Positions 12,745-21,847 of a stretch of 64,000 bases of DNA are shown one piece after another; position 1 is the first letter of the stretch; each line of letters opens with the position of its first letter. The DNA is taken from NCBI RefSeq assembly GCF_024704385.1, contig NZ_JAJDFX010000002.1, forward strand, positions 2,170,001-2,234,000, given 5' to 3'. Source of the DNA: Cellulomonas sp. P24. GTDB taxonomy: Bacteria > Actinomycetota > Actinomycetes > Actinomycetales > Cellulomonadaceae. The notes under the pieces are model-generated. The model saw nothing but the letters and a program-made list of their open reading frames with translations, ran no database searches and had not been told where the DNA came from. Both the position numbers and the translations under genes were made by a program.

Positions 12745-13911
12745 ATGTCTACGGTGAAACAAGACGACCGACTCGGCACCATTCCGACCCCGCGCGGGAG
12801 TGCCGAGGCAGGGGCTGGCCTCGAGCAGCGCACGAACCTCCGGCCTCCGTCCCTCCCCACCCAGCTCTCGGCCCCGGAGCTCGAGCGCATCGGGGCAGAG
12901 GTCGACCCGTCATCGCCGAGCCTTGAGCGGATCACGCCCGCCTCCGCTCCCTCCGCGCCGGCACGCACCGCGCGTCGCCGGTGGTTCCGCGTCGTTGCTG
13001 TCGGCACCGTCTCCGCGCTTCTGGTCGGCGGGGTCATGCTGGGTCGTGCCGATGCCGAGGCGCGTTCGGCCGAGGAGGCGCGCGCACAGGTGCAGACGGC
13101 CGCCGCAGACGCCATCCGGATCAGCACCCGTGCGTGGCGAGCGCGCGGTGCGACGCTGACAGCCGTCGCCGCGGCGCACACGATCGCCGCAGCCGAGGCC
13201 ACTCTGGCAGCAACGCCGCAGGCCGGGGATGCCCCCAGGGCGGCGCTACAAGCCGCCGTCGCTGCCGCCCGTTCGGTGCTGGCCGGGCCGGACTCGGCCA
13301 CGGACGCGCGAGCGCTCGCCGCGACGGTCGCCGCGATCGCCGCACCGCGACAGGCTGCGGTCACGGCGCAGCACGGGTGGCAGGTGGCTGAGGACGCCCG
13401 CATCGCGGCCGAGAAGGCGGCGGCCGAGCAGGCGGCAGCGCAGGCAGCCGCGGCGAAGGCGGCGGCCGAGCAGGCGGCAGCGGCGAGGACCGCGACAACG
13501 AAGAGGACGACCACGACGCGTACGGCGACCTCGTCCGGTGGCACCGCCGCACCGGCGGCACCCGCCCCCGCGGTGTCGATGGTCGGCGTCGAGTACAGCG
13601 CCGCCACCGTCGGAGCAGCGCTGAACGCATTCCGCGCGTCGCAGGGTCTGCCGCCGATGGCGATCGTGAGGTCGGCCGCACGTGTTCAGCACGCGAGCGA
13701 GATGGCCGCGTCGAACAGCATCTGGCACAGCAGCGTGCGCACCATGTGGGAGATCGTCGGACGGGTGTCGCCGGTGAGCGCGACCGCGATGATCAATGCC
13801 TACGCGAATTCGCCGAGCCACCGCGCGGTCATGGTCGGGAACTTCTCGACCGCCTACATCGGCGCGGTCACGTACAACGGGATGCTGTACACCTCGATCC
13901 AGTGCGGATGA
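12745..13911 (+). CDS. Membrane-anchored CAP-domain (SCP/PR-1-like) protein
   Basis: 388 residues. The ATG at 12745 follows GGAGG (12734-12738). The order is: about 75 cytoplasmic residues, one transmembrane helix (about residues 88-107, VVAVGTVSALLVGGVMLG), an Ala-rich helical stalk with Glu-Lys-Ala repeats (about 210-250), a Thr/Pro linker, and a C-terminal CAP domain from about residue 290 (VGAALNAFRASQGL, then ASEMAASNSIWHS, then SPSHRAVMVG). The CAP fold is shared by secreted proteins of varied function, so no activity can be assigned. The stalk suggests that the domain is held away from the membrane in the wall. A hairpin overlaps the stop codon. Confidence 0.8.
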   Translation: MSTVKQDDRLGTIPTPRGSAEAGAGLEQRTNLRPPSLPTQLSAPELERIGAEVDPSSPSLERITPASAPSAPARTARRRWFRVVAVGTVSALLVGGVMLGRADAEARSAEEARAQVQTAAADAIRISTRAWRARGATLTAVAAAHTIAAAEATLAATPQAGDAPRAALQAAVAAARSVLAGPDSATDARALAATVAAIAAPRQAAVTAQHGWQVAEDARIAAEKAAAEQAAAQAAAAKAAAEQAAAARTATTKRTTTTRTATSSGGTAAPAAPAPAVSMVGVEYSAATVGAALNAFRASQGLPPMAIVRSAARVQHASEMAASNSIWHSSVRTMWEIVGRVSPVSATAMINAYANSPSHRAVMVGNFSTAYIGAVTYNGMLYTSIQCG

Positions 13912-13925
13912 GGGCTCACGCCCTC
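13910..13925 (+). terminator. Hairpin at the stop of the CAP gene
   Basis: GAGGGC-TCAC-GCCCTC forms a perfect 6-bp stem with a tetraloop, beginning within the stop codon. There is no T tract, so this is a weak candidate. Confidence 0.4.
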
Positions 13926-13993
13926 GACGGAGCGACGCCGGGTGGTCTCATTGACGGCCCGGCGGAACGAGCGGACCCAGACCACCGCTGAGG

Positions 13994-13999
13994 TACAGT
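13994..13999 (+). promoter_or_regulatory. -10 element giving a probable leaderless murT transcript
   Basis: TACAGT ends seven bases before the murT ATG (14007), so transcription should begin at or next to the start codon. No ribosome site is visible. No convincing -35 is seen. Confidence 0.45.
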
Positions 14000-14006
14000 C
14001 GCACCC

Positions 14007-15380
14007 ATGTCGGGATGGTTCACGCTCGCCGTGACGAAGGCTGCAGCCCACCTCAGCCGGCTTCTCGGCAAGGGCGGTGGGCACGCACTTCCCGGCCTCA
14101 TCGCAGAGCGCCTCGACCCAGGGCTCGCCGGTCGCCTGGCCGCGGGGCTGCCGCACGGCGTGATCATGGTGACCGGGACCAACGGGAAGACCACCACGAC
14201 CAAGCTGATCGCCGCGATCCTCGAGGCGAACGGCGAGCGGGTGCTCTCCAACAGCACCGGGTCGAACCTCAAGCGGGGCGTCACGTCCGCGCTGATCTCG
14301 GCCGCCGACCTGCGCGGGCACGTCGACGCGACGATCGGCCTGTTCGAGGTCGACGAGGCCAGCCTCCGACGGGTCACCGGCGAGCTGAAACCCGACCACA
14401 TCGTCGTGCTCAACCTCTTCCGCGACCAGCTCGACCGCTACGGAGAGCTGGACACGACTGCGGCCCTGATCGGTGAGGGCATCGCCGCGACGACGGCCCA
14501 GCTGTACCTCAACGCGGACGACCCGCTGGTGGCGAGCCTGAGCCGATATGCAGCGAGCGCTGACCTCGTGCACTACTTCGGCGTCGACCAGCTCCCCGCG
14601 GACGCGCCGGGGGTGCCGCAGACCGCCTCCGACTCCGACCGCTGCCCGGTGTGCCGGACGCGCCTGGAGTTCAGCCGGACGTTCTACGGGCACATCGGTC
14701 ACTACCACTGCCCGACGTGCGACGTCACGCGCCCGACGCCCGACGTCGAGGTCGTCGAGGTCGCGTCGGCCGACTCCACAGGGTCGCGGTTCACGGTGGC
14801 GATCGACGGGGCGCGGAGCGATGTCGTCTTCCCCCTTGCGGGCACCTACAACATGTACAACGCCCTCGCGGCGATGAGCCTCGCCCACGGGTGCGGGATC
14901 GCCCCCGCCGTCGTCACGGAGACCCTGGCGAGCACGGTGGCAGCGTTCGGGCGCGTCGAGGAGCTCACGCTCGACGGGCGCACGCTGTTCCTGCTGCTCG
15001 TGAAGAACCCCGTCGGACTCACCCAGGTCCTCGAGACGTTCGTGAGCCGTGAGACGGCACCGCACGTGCTCTTCGCGGTGAGCGACCTCGACGCGGACGG
15101 ACGCGACGTCTCGTGGCTCTGGGACGTCCCGATGGAGGCGCTGATCCCCGCGGACGCGACCGTGCTCACCACGGGGATCCGGGGCGCCGACATGACCCTG
15201 CGACTGCACTACGCCGGGGTCGCGGCCGACGAGGTGGAGGACTTCACCGCGGCCGTGGAGAGGCTCGTGAGCGAGATCCCCGTCGGAGGCACGGGCTACA
15301 TCCTGCCGACCTACACGGCCATGCTGGCGATCCGCAAGATGCTCTCTCAGCGGACCGCCATGCAGGAGGTGTGGAAGTGA
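14007..15380 (+). CDS. murT: Lipid II isoglutaminyl synthase, subunit MurT
   Basis: With GatD, MurT amidates the D-Glu of lipid II to D-isoglutamine. The 457-residue protein has a Mur-ligase ATP site MVTGTNGKTTTTK near residues 53-65. A four-Cys zinc ribbon typical of MurT lies near residues 212-240 (CPVCRTRL and CPTCDVTRP). The C-terminal DUF1727 domain contains LLVKNPVGLTQVLET. Mur-ligase signatures FEVDEASL and LNLFRDQLDRYGE are intact. Its stop overlaps the gatD start, and the two proteins act as a complex. Transcription is probably leaderless. Confidence 0.95.
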   Translation: MSGWFTLAVTKAAAHLSRLLGKGGGHALPGLIAERLDPGLAGRLAAGLPHGVIMVTGTNGKTTTTKLIAAILEANGERVLSNSTGSNLKRGVTSALISAADLRGHVDATIGLFEVDEASLRRVTGELKPDHIVVLNLFRDQLDRYGELDTTAALIGEGIAATTAQLYLNADDPLVASLSRYAASADLVHYFGVDQLPADAPGVPQTASDSDRCPVCRTRLEFSRTFYGHIGHYHCPTCDVTRPTPDVEVVEVASADSTGSRFTVAIDGARSDVVFPLAGTYNMYNALAAMSLAHGCGIAPAVVTETLASTVAAFGRVEELTLDGRTLFLLLVKNPVGLTQVLETFVSRETAPHVLFAVSDLDADGRDVSWLWDVPMEALIPADATVLTTGIRGADMTLRLHYAGVAADEVEDFTAAVERLVSEIPVGGTGYILPTYTAMLAIRKMLSQRTAMQEVWK

Positions 15381-16096
15381 GCGACGAGATCACGATCGCG
15401 CACCTCTACCCGCGTGAGATGAGCATCTACGGCGACCTCGGCAACGTCATCGCGTTGCGCAAGCGCCTGGAGTGGCGCGGCTACTCCGTGGTGGTCCGCC
15501 CGGTCGAGGTCGGTGAGCCCTTCGACTTCGCCGAGGTCGACCTCGTGTTCGGCGGAGGCGGGCAGGACTCGGGGCAGGTCGTGATCGGGGCCGACCTCCT
15601 CGCTCGCGGCGAGAGCCTCCGGACGGCCGCCGCAGCGGGACTGCCGATGCTGGTCATCTGCGGCACCTACCAGCTGTTCGGCCACGGGTTCACCACGATC
15701 AGCGGCCGCGAGATCCCCGGGATCTCCGTCCTCGGTGCGCGGACCGTCGGCAGCACGGTCCGGATGATCGGGAACGTCGTGGTGGAGAGCCCCTACGGGC
15801 GGCTCGTCGGGTTCGAGAACCACTCGGGCCAGACGACGCTCGACCCCGGGCAGGAACCGCTCGGTACCGTCAGCAAGGGTTACGGCAACACCAGCGACGG
15901 CCACATCGAGGGTGCCAGGAGCGCGAACGTGATCGGCACCTACCTGCACGGACCGATCCTGCCGAAGAACCCGCGCCTGACGGACCACCTCATCCTCACC
16001 GCACTGAACCGCCGGTTCGGCGTGACGGAGCTCGCCCCGCTCGACGACGCCGTCGAGCGACGGGCGGCCGACGTCGCCGCGCTGCGACCCCAGTAG
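15377..16096 (+). CDS. gatD: Lipid II isoglutaminyl synthase, glutamine amidotransferase subunit GatD
   Basis: GatD hydrolyses glutamine and passes ammonia to MurT. The 239-residue protein has the CobB/GATase-3 fold. The nucleophile Cys is in LVICGTYQLFGHG near residue 94 and the catalytic His is in IGTYLHGPILPKNP near residue 190. FGGGGQDSGQ near residue 55 is the family signature. The GTG at 15377 overlaps the murT stop and follows AGGAGG by eight bases. It is the last gene of the pair; a convergent surface-protein gene follows. Confidence 0.94.
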   Translation: MSDEITIAHLYPREMSIYGDLGNVIALRKRLEWRGYSVVVRPVEVGEPFDFAEVDLVFGGGGQDSGQVVIGADLLARGESLRTAAAAGLPMLVICGTYQLFGHGFTTISGREIPGISVLGARTVGSTVRMIGNVVVESPYGRLVGFENHSGQTTLDPGQEPLGTVSKGYGNTSDGHIEGARSANVIGTYLHGPILPKNPRLTDHLILTALNRRFGVTELAPLDDAVERRAADVAALRPQ

Positions 16097-16213
16097 CGCC
16101 GGCAGATCCGGGGTCCGCGAGGTGTGGGCACCGAGAGCATGCCGATCCGACCGGCGGACCCAGCGCCTTGCGCGCGGCTGCGCAGGCTGGCACGACCCTC
16201 CGTGGGCGAGACT

Positions 16214-16897
16214 TCAGGAGTGCGAGCGGTGGCGCAGCCGGCTTCGCATCACGAGAAGGCTCCCTCCGACAAGGATGAGTCCGCCACCGAGGAACGCCAG
16301 GGGCATCGGGTTGGCACCCGTCGCCGCAAGAACGTTCGAGACCAACGAGGTCGACGCGTTCGGCGGCGCGGCCAGGACCTCCGAGGAGGACGGACCGCAG
16401 TAGCCGGATCCGGTTCCCTGCGGGTAGGTCACCGTGGCCGCTGCCTCGGGGCCGACCGCGAAGAGGACCTGGACGTTGCTGTCCGCCCAACTGAACTCGT
16501 CACCGCTCGACCACGTCCCGTCGGCGGCCTTGGTCCATCCGGGCCAGTCGGTCGCCTGCCCACCCGTCACCACCATCCCGGGCCAGAGCACGCTCCCCGT
16601 CAGGGGTTGATTCGCGTAGACGACGTTGCCACCGCTCGGGTTCACAAAGGTGATGGTCACGGTGCTGCTCGGTGTGCCCTCGGCCGTGACGACGTAGTCG
16701 AGCGACGCGACGCCACCGACGCACGTCGGGTCGACCGTCGTGACGGTGACCTGACACACGCCTCCCGCCTCGTAGCCGGGGTCCTGCGTGGGACAACCCG
16801 GGGCAGGCGTCTCCACAGCGGCTGCGGGCCCCGCGAACGGGAGCACCGCGGTCGTGGCGAGCGCGATGCCCAGCACCGACCGGATCAGCTTGTTCAT
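16214..16897 (-). CDS. Secreted surface protein with LAATG sorting signal
   Basis: A 227-residue exported protein. ATG 16897 gives MNKLIRSVLGIALATTAV, a Sec signal peptide probably cleaved after PAAAVE or nearby. The mature part is Thr/Val/Gly-rich with paired Cys residues (CPTQDPGYEAGGVC) and resembles beta-sandwich surface domains. The C-terminus is a sortase signal: LAATGANPMP, a hydrophobic helix (FLGGGLILVGGSLLV) and a positively charged tail (MRSRLRHRSHS). LAxTG is the motif recognised by class E sortases, and one is encoded at 22686. Its function in the envelope is unknown. An alternative ATG at 16909 is possible. Confidence 0.8.
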   Translation of the reverse strand: MNKLIRSVLGIALATTAVLPFAGPAAAVETPAPGCPTQDPGYEAGGVCQVTVTTVDPTCVGGVASLDYVVTAEGTPSSTVTITFVNPSGGNVVYANQPLTGSVLWPGMVVTGGQATDWPGWTKAADGTWSSGDEFSWADSNVQVLFAVGPEAAATVTYPQGTGSGYCGPSSSEVLAAPPNASTSLVSNVLAATGANPMPLAFLGGGLILVGGSLLVMRSRLRHRSHS

Positions 16898-17000
16898 GGC
16901 GAGCCCCATCCTCGAAACCGGGCAATACCGACAATTCCCCATCACAGTAGCGCTCCGGGGCGTCTTCGGGTATCGGCAGGATGGGTGAAGTCTGGGAGAT

Positions 17001-18745
17001 TCAGTGCGTCGGGCAGACGGTCGGGACGAGACCCGGGCCGGTGATCGTCGGCGTGGTCCACACGGACGACCTCGGCGCGACTCCCGCGATGGTGAAGCGA
17101 TACGTCGCGTGCTCGCCAGGATCGAGCTGCGAGGTGAGCACGCTGACCTGTCGCCCGCTCTCCGTTGCGCTGACCCCGCCGACGTACGTGTCGCCGAGGC
17201 GCTCTTCCAGGAGCTTCCCGCCGACCGGGGCGTAGACCGTGATGTTGGTCTGCACGGACCCGGTCGGCAGGTTCGGGTGGTGGATCCCCACGACGTACCA
17301 CGGGTAGGTGCCGATGTCGGCCGGAGGTTCGTAGGCGAGGTCGAGCCGGACGACCTCGGACTCCCCGGCGCTGCACGCGGGTTGCTCGACCGTGACCGTG
17401 GCCTTGAGGAAGTAGTCGAGCTTCCCCCGGTGCCGTCGTCCAGGAAGACTCCGGGTGAGTCGTCAGCGGCGCCCGACAGGAACCCGGAACCCAGCGGGGT
17501 CTTCGCCAGAAGGTGCTCCTCCGTCGAGTGTGTCGACCACACCCGGATGCGCTTCTCCTGCGCCGCGCGCACCAGCTCCCGGATCACGCTCCGAGGATCC
17601 CCGCCACCGTCTGCGACCGCACGGAACACCGCCGTCGCGACACCGCTGAAGAAGGTGTCCTGGACGGCACGGTCGGGGATCTGGAGGTACGCGTCGTGGA
17701 GCAGGATCGAGACGAGGTTGCCCTGGTTCACCTCGACGCCGCCGGGGACCTTGACCGGACCGGTCGCCGCGAGAAGGTAGCTCACCGCTACCGGGTCGAC
17801 GGCAACCACCCCGTCGACCGTCTCGCCCGTGGCCCTCGTCCACATGGCTTGCGCCAGCTCTGCGCTTCGCGGGAAGTCGGGCGTCGAGACGACGTCCTGG
17901 ATCCATCGCCCGAGGGTGTCCGCGTGGACGCGGACCTCGGCGGCGGTCAGCGGCAGCACGCTCGTGTCGTACACGGGGAGGTCTCCCGTCGACCACTTCG
18001 TGACAAGACTGAGGGCTCCATTCTCAGCATGGAGCTCGGCAACTGCGCCGACGATGCCGCCCGCGGCGCGCAGCTCGGCGCTGTTGAGCGACATCATGAG
18101 GTAGGTGCGAGGACCGTCGGCCCCGAGCATCGGCGGCACGAGCTGCGCCACCTGGTCGGCGACTCGCATGACGCCCGCCGCGCGGCCGAGCCCGTCCTGC
18201 ACCTGCACGACCGGACCGGCGACGCGGGCGAGGAGCCGAGACGGATCGAGCGCAGCGACGGCGTCGTTGGCGCGCTGCATCGACGCATCGGCCGTGGCGA
18301 CGCTCGGTGCGGCGTCGACCAGGTTGGCGAGGTCGATCCGACCGTCCGACGTACGCACGTTGCTGGACGACAGCACCGTGCCGAGGTCGGCGATCGCGGG
18401 GAGGGCATTCATCGCGACGTCGTCGACCGCGGTCGACACCGTGCGCACGGCGACGAGGTCGTAGCCGAGGACGGGGACGTGCTCAGCGAGCCACCACACG
18501 GGGTCTGAGGTCGCGTCCCGTGCCCGACGTGCGTCGGCCTGGATCGCAGGAAGCTGGTCGGCAAGCGCCTGGGTCTGCCCGTCGCTGAGGACCGACTCCA
18601 GCTCGACCAGCGAGGTGCCCGCCGAGCGGAGCGCGCTCTCGGCCTGCAGCCCCCGGTAGGTCACCCAGCCGGCGCCGACGAGCATCAAGCCGAGCAGGGC
18701 TGCCGCGAAGACGAGGAGCGCGCGGCGTCTCACCCGGATCTTCAC
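17001..18745 (-). CDS. DUF4012 membrane-anchored protein, frameshifted at 17424-17428
   Basis: About 580 residues after correction. GTG 18745 gives a short basic N-terminus and one transmembrane helix (LLVFAAALLGLMLVGAGW). The extracellular DUF4012 region follows, with the family stretch RTYLMMSLNSAELRAAGGIVG. The first frame ends its homology at FLDDGTGG and continues, one base shifted, as LDYFLKATVTVEQPAC to the stop at 17001. The break is a run of five C on the plus strand (17424-17428); one more base restores the frame. DUF4012 proteins often lie in polysaccharide or surface loci, but their function is unknown. The LAATG protein lies 103 bases downstream. Confidence 0.85.
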
Positions 18746-18851
18746 CGCTCGATCGTGACATATCAGACGCCGACGGACTCCCGGTGAGCGCGAATTCACC
18801 CCGGGCCGACGAGGTCGGGACGACCGTTCAGGACCGACGCCGCACGTCCGG

Positions 18852-19727
18852 TCAGGCGGAAGGTTCCGAGGTCTCGTCGGGCGCGGTCTCTGCCGCCTTC
18901 TTCGCGGCCGGACGCCGTGCAGTGACCTTCTTGGCCGCCTCACGGGCCTCGGTCACCTTGTCGGTGAGCTCGTCGCGGGCCTCGGAGACCTTCTCGGCTG
19001 CCTTCTCGGCTGCCTTCCGGCTCCGCGCGACAGTCACGCCGGCGACCTCTCCGACGGTCTCGGCTGCGTCCTCGACCGTGTGCCGGACGTCCTCGACGAC
19101 CTCCGACAGCTCCTCGCGGGCCTCCGCCGCGCGGGCCCGGAGCGTCTCCTCGTGCTCGTCGCGAGGCTCCCACGGCTCCGCCCACGGGTCGACGGTCGAC
19201 TTGGAGCGGGTCCAGGCCGCTGCGGCGGCGCCGACGCCGAGGATCAGCGCGACGAGCCAGAAGAGGCCACCGCCCTTCTTCTTCGCCGGGGCCGTGGGGG
19301 CGGCCGCGGTGGTCTCCGCCGCCTCGGCCGCGGCGGCGACGGCCGCGCCCGCGCGCTCCGCCGCCGCGTTCACGGCGGCGACCATGTGCGGGAGGATCTC
19401 GTCGACGAGCTTCTCGTGCGCGACGTCCAGGGCGGGGGTCGCCACCTGCGCGGCCTTCTCGACCCGCGGCGCGGCGGACTTCACCCCCTCCTGCCAGGCG
19501 TGCTCGAGGCGAGGAACCAACCACTCGACAGCGGCCTCGACACGCGGCGCGGACCACTCCTTGGCCTGCTCGGCCGCCTCTCGCGCTTGCGCGGCGGCCT
19601 CGTGAGCGACCTCGGCGGCGTGACCGCCGGCCTCGACGAGGGTCGCGGCGACCTCGGTCGCCCGGTCCTTGAGGGCGTCGGCGTCGATCTGGTCGATGTG
19701 GGCGGAACGGCGGAGACGGTCGTACAT
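18852..19727 (-). CDS. DUF5324-like helical membrane protein
   Basis: 291 residues, extremely rich in Ala, Glu, Lys and Arg. Amphipathic helices fill residues 1-140 and 185-290, separated by one transmembrane helix near residues 150-168 (GGGLFWLVALILGVGAAAAAW). ATG 19727 is chosen over GTG 19733 because AGGGGAG stands six bases upstream. Composition and position beside cyclophilin, rhomboid and crgA match DUF5324 proteins of other actinobacteria. The C-terminal KKVTARRPAAKKAAE stretch resembles histone-like basic tails. Its function is unknown; biased composition makes homology weak evidence. Confidence 0.7.
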   Translation of the reverse strand: MYDRLRRSAHIDQIDADALKDRATEVAATLVEAGGHAAEVAHEAAAQAREAAEQAKEWSAPRVEAAVEWLVPRLEHAWQEGVKSAAPRVEKAAQVATPALDVAHEKLVDEILPHMVAAVNAAAERAGAAVAAAAEAAETTAAAPTAPAKKKGGGLFWLVALILGVGAAAAAWTRSKSTVDPWAEPWEPRDEHEETLRARAAEAREELSEVVEDVRHTVEDAAETVGEVAGVTVARSRKAAEKAAEKVSEARDELTDKVTEAREAAKKVTARRPAAKKAAETAPDETSEPSA

Positions 19728-19858
19728 GTCCACTCCCCTAGGTCGGCTGCTGGTCTGACTTCACACTCTGCCACTGAACGCCCACCGGTGCCGGTGTTCG
19801 CCGACAGCCCACTGCCCCTGCACAGGGGTGCGGGGGCGGCCCATGGAAGAATGTGCGC

Positions 19859-20398
19859 ATGTTCGCGACTCTGCACACCACATCCGGCGACATCCGCATC
19901 GAGCTCTACCCGAACCACGCGCCCAAGACGGTCGAGAACTTCGTCGGCCTCGCCACGGGCACCACGACGTGGACCGACCCCGCGACCGGGGTCGAGCGCA
20001 CCGACCCGCTGTACAACGGCGTGATCTTCCACCGGGTCATCAAGGACTTCATGATCCAGGGCGGCGACCCGCTCGGCCGCGGTACCGGTGGGCCCGGGTA
20101 CACGTTCGACGACGAGATCCACCCGGAGCTCGCGTTCACCGAGCCGTACCTGCTGGCGATGGCCAACGCCGGCCTGCGTCGTGACCCGATCACCGGCAAG
20201 CCGGCGGGGACGAACGGCTCGCAGTTCTTCATCACGACGGTCGCGACCGCGTGGCTGACCGGCAAGCACACGATCTTCGGCAAGGTCGCCGACGACGCGA
20301 GCCGCGCGGTCGTCGACGCGATCATCGCCGTGCCCACCGGCTCCGGTGACCGGCCCGTCGAGGACGTCACGATCACGTCCATCACGGTCGAGGACTGA
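19859..20398 (+). CDS. ppiA: Peptidyl-prolyl cis-trans isomerase (cyclophilin)
   Basis: A 179-residue cytoplasmic cyclophilin that isomerises X-Pro bonds. ATG 19859 is chosen over GTG 19853 because it gives the family start MFATLHTTSGDIRIEL. Active-site signatures are FHRVIKDFMIQGGDP near residues 60-74 and the NGSQFFITT strand near residue 120; the usual Trp is represented in TAWLTGKHTIFG. There is no signal peptide. A weak -10-like AAGAAT ends six bases before the ATG, so it may be leaderless. It starts a plus-strand pair with the rhomboid gene. Confidence 0.93.
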   Translation: MFATLHTTSGDIRIELYPNHAPKTVENFVGLATGTTTWTDPATGVERTDPLYNGVIFHRVIKDFMIQGGDPLGRGTGGPGYTFDDEIHPELAFTEPYLLAMANAGLRRDPITGKPAGTNGSQFFITTVATAWLTGKHTIFGKVADDASRAVVDAIIAVPTGSGDRPVEDVTITSITVED

Positions 20399-20497
20399 TT
20401 CCTCGGTGCTGTCGCCGGGTCTCTGCCGACGACACGACCGGCGGTGCGCATCGACAGGTGCGCACCGCCGCGCTGCCGCGATGAACGAGAGGGCGAC

Positions 20498-21361
20498 GTG
20501 ACGACACCGACGGACCCCGGGGCGGCCGCCGCCCCCACCCCGGCTGCTCCGGTGTGCCCGCGGCACCCCGATCGCGTCTCCTACGTGACCTGCCAGCGGT
20601 GCGGACGCCCGGCGTGCCCCGAGTGCCAGCGTCCGGCCGCGGTCGGCATCCACTGCGTGGACTGCGTGCGGGAGGCCGCCCGGCGGACCCCGGCCACGCG
20701 TACGGTCCTCGGCGGCACGGTGCGCGGGGGGCGACCGGTCGTCACGATGACGATCATCGGCCTGAACGTCGTGTCCTACGTCCTCCAGCTGGTCGTGCCC
20801 GGCTGGCAGAACGCGCTGATCTTCGCGCCGTCGGTCGGAGACCTCGAGCCGTACCGGTTCCTCACGGCGGCCTTCCTCCACGCCTCGATCCCGCACATCG
20901 CGTTCAACATGATCGCGCTGTGGTTCATCGGCCCGTACCTCGAGATCGTGCTGGGACGGTGGCGCTACATCGCGCTGTACCTGCTCTCGGCGCTCGGGGG
21001 CGACGTGATGGTGCTCCTGGTCGCGGATCCCTACGGCCGGTCATGGGTCACGGCCGTGCTCGGGGCGTCCGGCGCGATCTTCGGCCTGTTCGGCGCCGTG
21101 GTCCTCGTCGCGCGGCGACTCGGCCAGTCCGTCCGCTCGATGTTCGTCGTGATCGTGCTGAACCTCGTGATGAGCTTCACCATTCCCGGCATCTCGTGGC
21201 AGGGACACATCGGCGGGCTCGTCGTCGGACTGGTCCTCGGGGCGGTGTTCGCCTACGCCCCGCGCCCTCGGCAGCGGCAGGTCGCGCTCGTGGCGACTGT
21301 CGCGACAGGGATCGCACTCGTCCTCGTCGTCGTCCTGCGGTACGCGAGCGTCGGGGCCTGA
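20498..21361 (+). CDS. Rhomboid family intramembrane serine protease with N-terminal zinc finger
   Basis: 287 residues. The GTG at 20498 has AGAGGG upstream. Residues 14-50 hold a B-box-like cysteine/histidine cluster (CPRHPDR, CQRCGRPACPEC, CVDC). Six or seven transmembrane segments follow from about residue 85. The catalytic Ser is in VLGASGAIFGLFGA and the catalytic His in GHIGGLVVG; the HxxxN motif HIAFNM is in helix 2. These are all the residues needed for activity. Substrates are unknown. It converges on crgA, with DnaA-box-like sites between them. Confidence 0.92.
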   Translation: MTTPTDPGAAAAPTPAAPVCPRHPDRVSYVTCQRCGRPACPECQRPAAVGIHCVDCVREAARRTPATRTVLGGTVRGGRPVVTMTIIGLNVVSYVLQLVVPGWQNALIFAPSVGDLEPYRFLTAAFLHASIPHIAFNMIALWFIGPYLEIVLGRWRYIALYLLSALGGDVMVLLVADPYGRSWVTAVLGASGAIFGLFGAVVLVARRLGQSVRSMFVVIVLNLVMSFTIPGISWQGHIGGLVVGLVLGAVFAYAPRPRQRQVALVATVATGIALVLVVVLRYASVGA

Positions 21362-21427
21362 CGGGTGTCACGACCCGCGCGCGGCCACTCGCAGGGCCGT
21401 CGCCGGGAGTGAATGACACCGGTGTAG

Positions 21428-21460
21428 TTATCCACAAGGTTGTCCACTCCCTGGGGACAA
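21428..21460. promoter_or_regulatory. Cluster of three DnaA-box-like sites
   Basis: TTATCCACA (21428-21436) is a perfect box. TTGTCCACT (21440-21448) matches eight of nine, and TGGGGACAA (21452-21460, minus strand) also matches eight of nine. The cluster sits between two convergent genes, so a promoter role is unlikely. DnaA binding is inferred from sequence. Confidence 0.5.
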
Positions 21461-21488
21461 GGATGACGAGAAGCGCCGCGGTCCGGTG

Positions 21489-21734
21489 CTACTGCCAGCG
21501 CGTGGTGAGGCTGAAACCGCCCAGCAGCAGGGCGAACCCGATGGCGAGGTTCCAGTTGTGGATACCGGGGATCGGGTAGTTCGTGGACGTGAGGTATGTC
21601 GTCACGATCCACACCAGACCCACGATCATGAGGCCGAGCATCACCGGGACGAACCACGGCGGGTTGACCTTCGGGGCGGCCTTGCCCGGAGGGGCGATGT
21701 AGGCGGGCTTCTTGCGTGACCGAGACTCAGGCAT
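21489..21734 (-). CDS. crgA: Cell division protein CrgA
   Basis: CrgA is a small septal membrane protein that coordinates FtsZ-ring function and peptidoglycan synthesis in actinobacteria. The 81-residue product has the family layout: a basic N-terminus (MPESRSRKKPAYIAPP), then two transmembrane helices (about residues 29-47 and 62-76) joined by a short loop with NYPIPGIHNWN. The end GGFSLTTRWQ is characteristic. It is read away from the DUF881 gene, with CAGGAG upstream of the ATG. Confidence 0.95.
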   Translation of the reverse strand: MPESRSRKKPAYIAPPGKAAPKVNPPWFVPVMLGLMIVGLVWIVTTYLTSTNYPIPGIHNWNLAIGFALLLGGFSLTTRWQ

Positions 21735-21847
21735 CTCGTGGGGCTCCTGTCCAGCGGTGATCCGGGGGGCGTGATCCTGGTGGGACCTCTGTCCACACCG
21801 ATTCGTCGTCTAGCGTAGTGCGAGCGCAGCCCGGGGAAGGAGGACGA

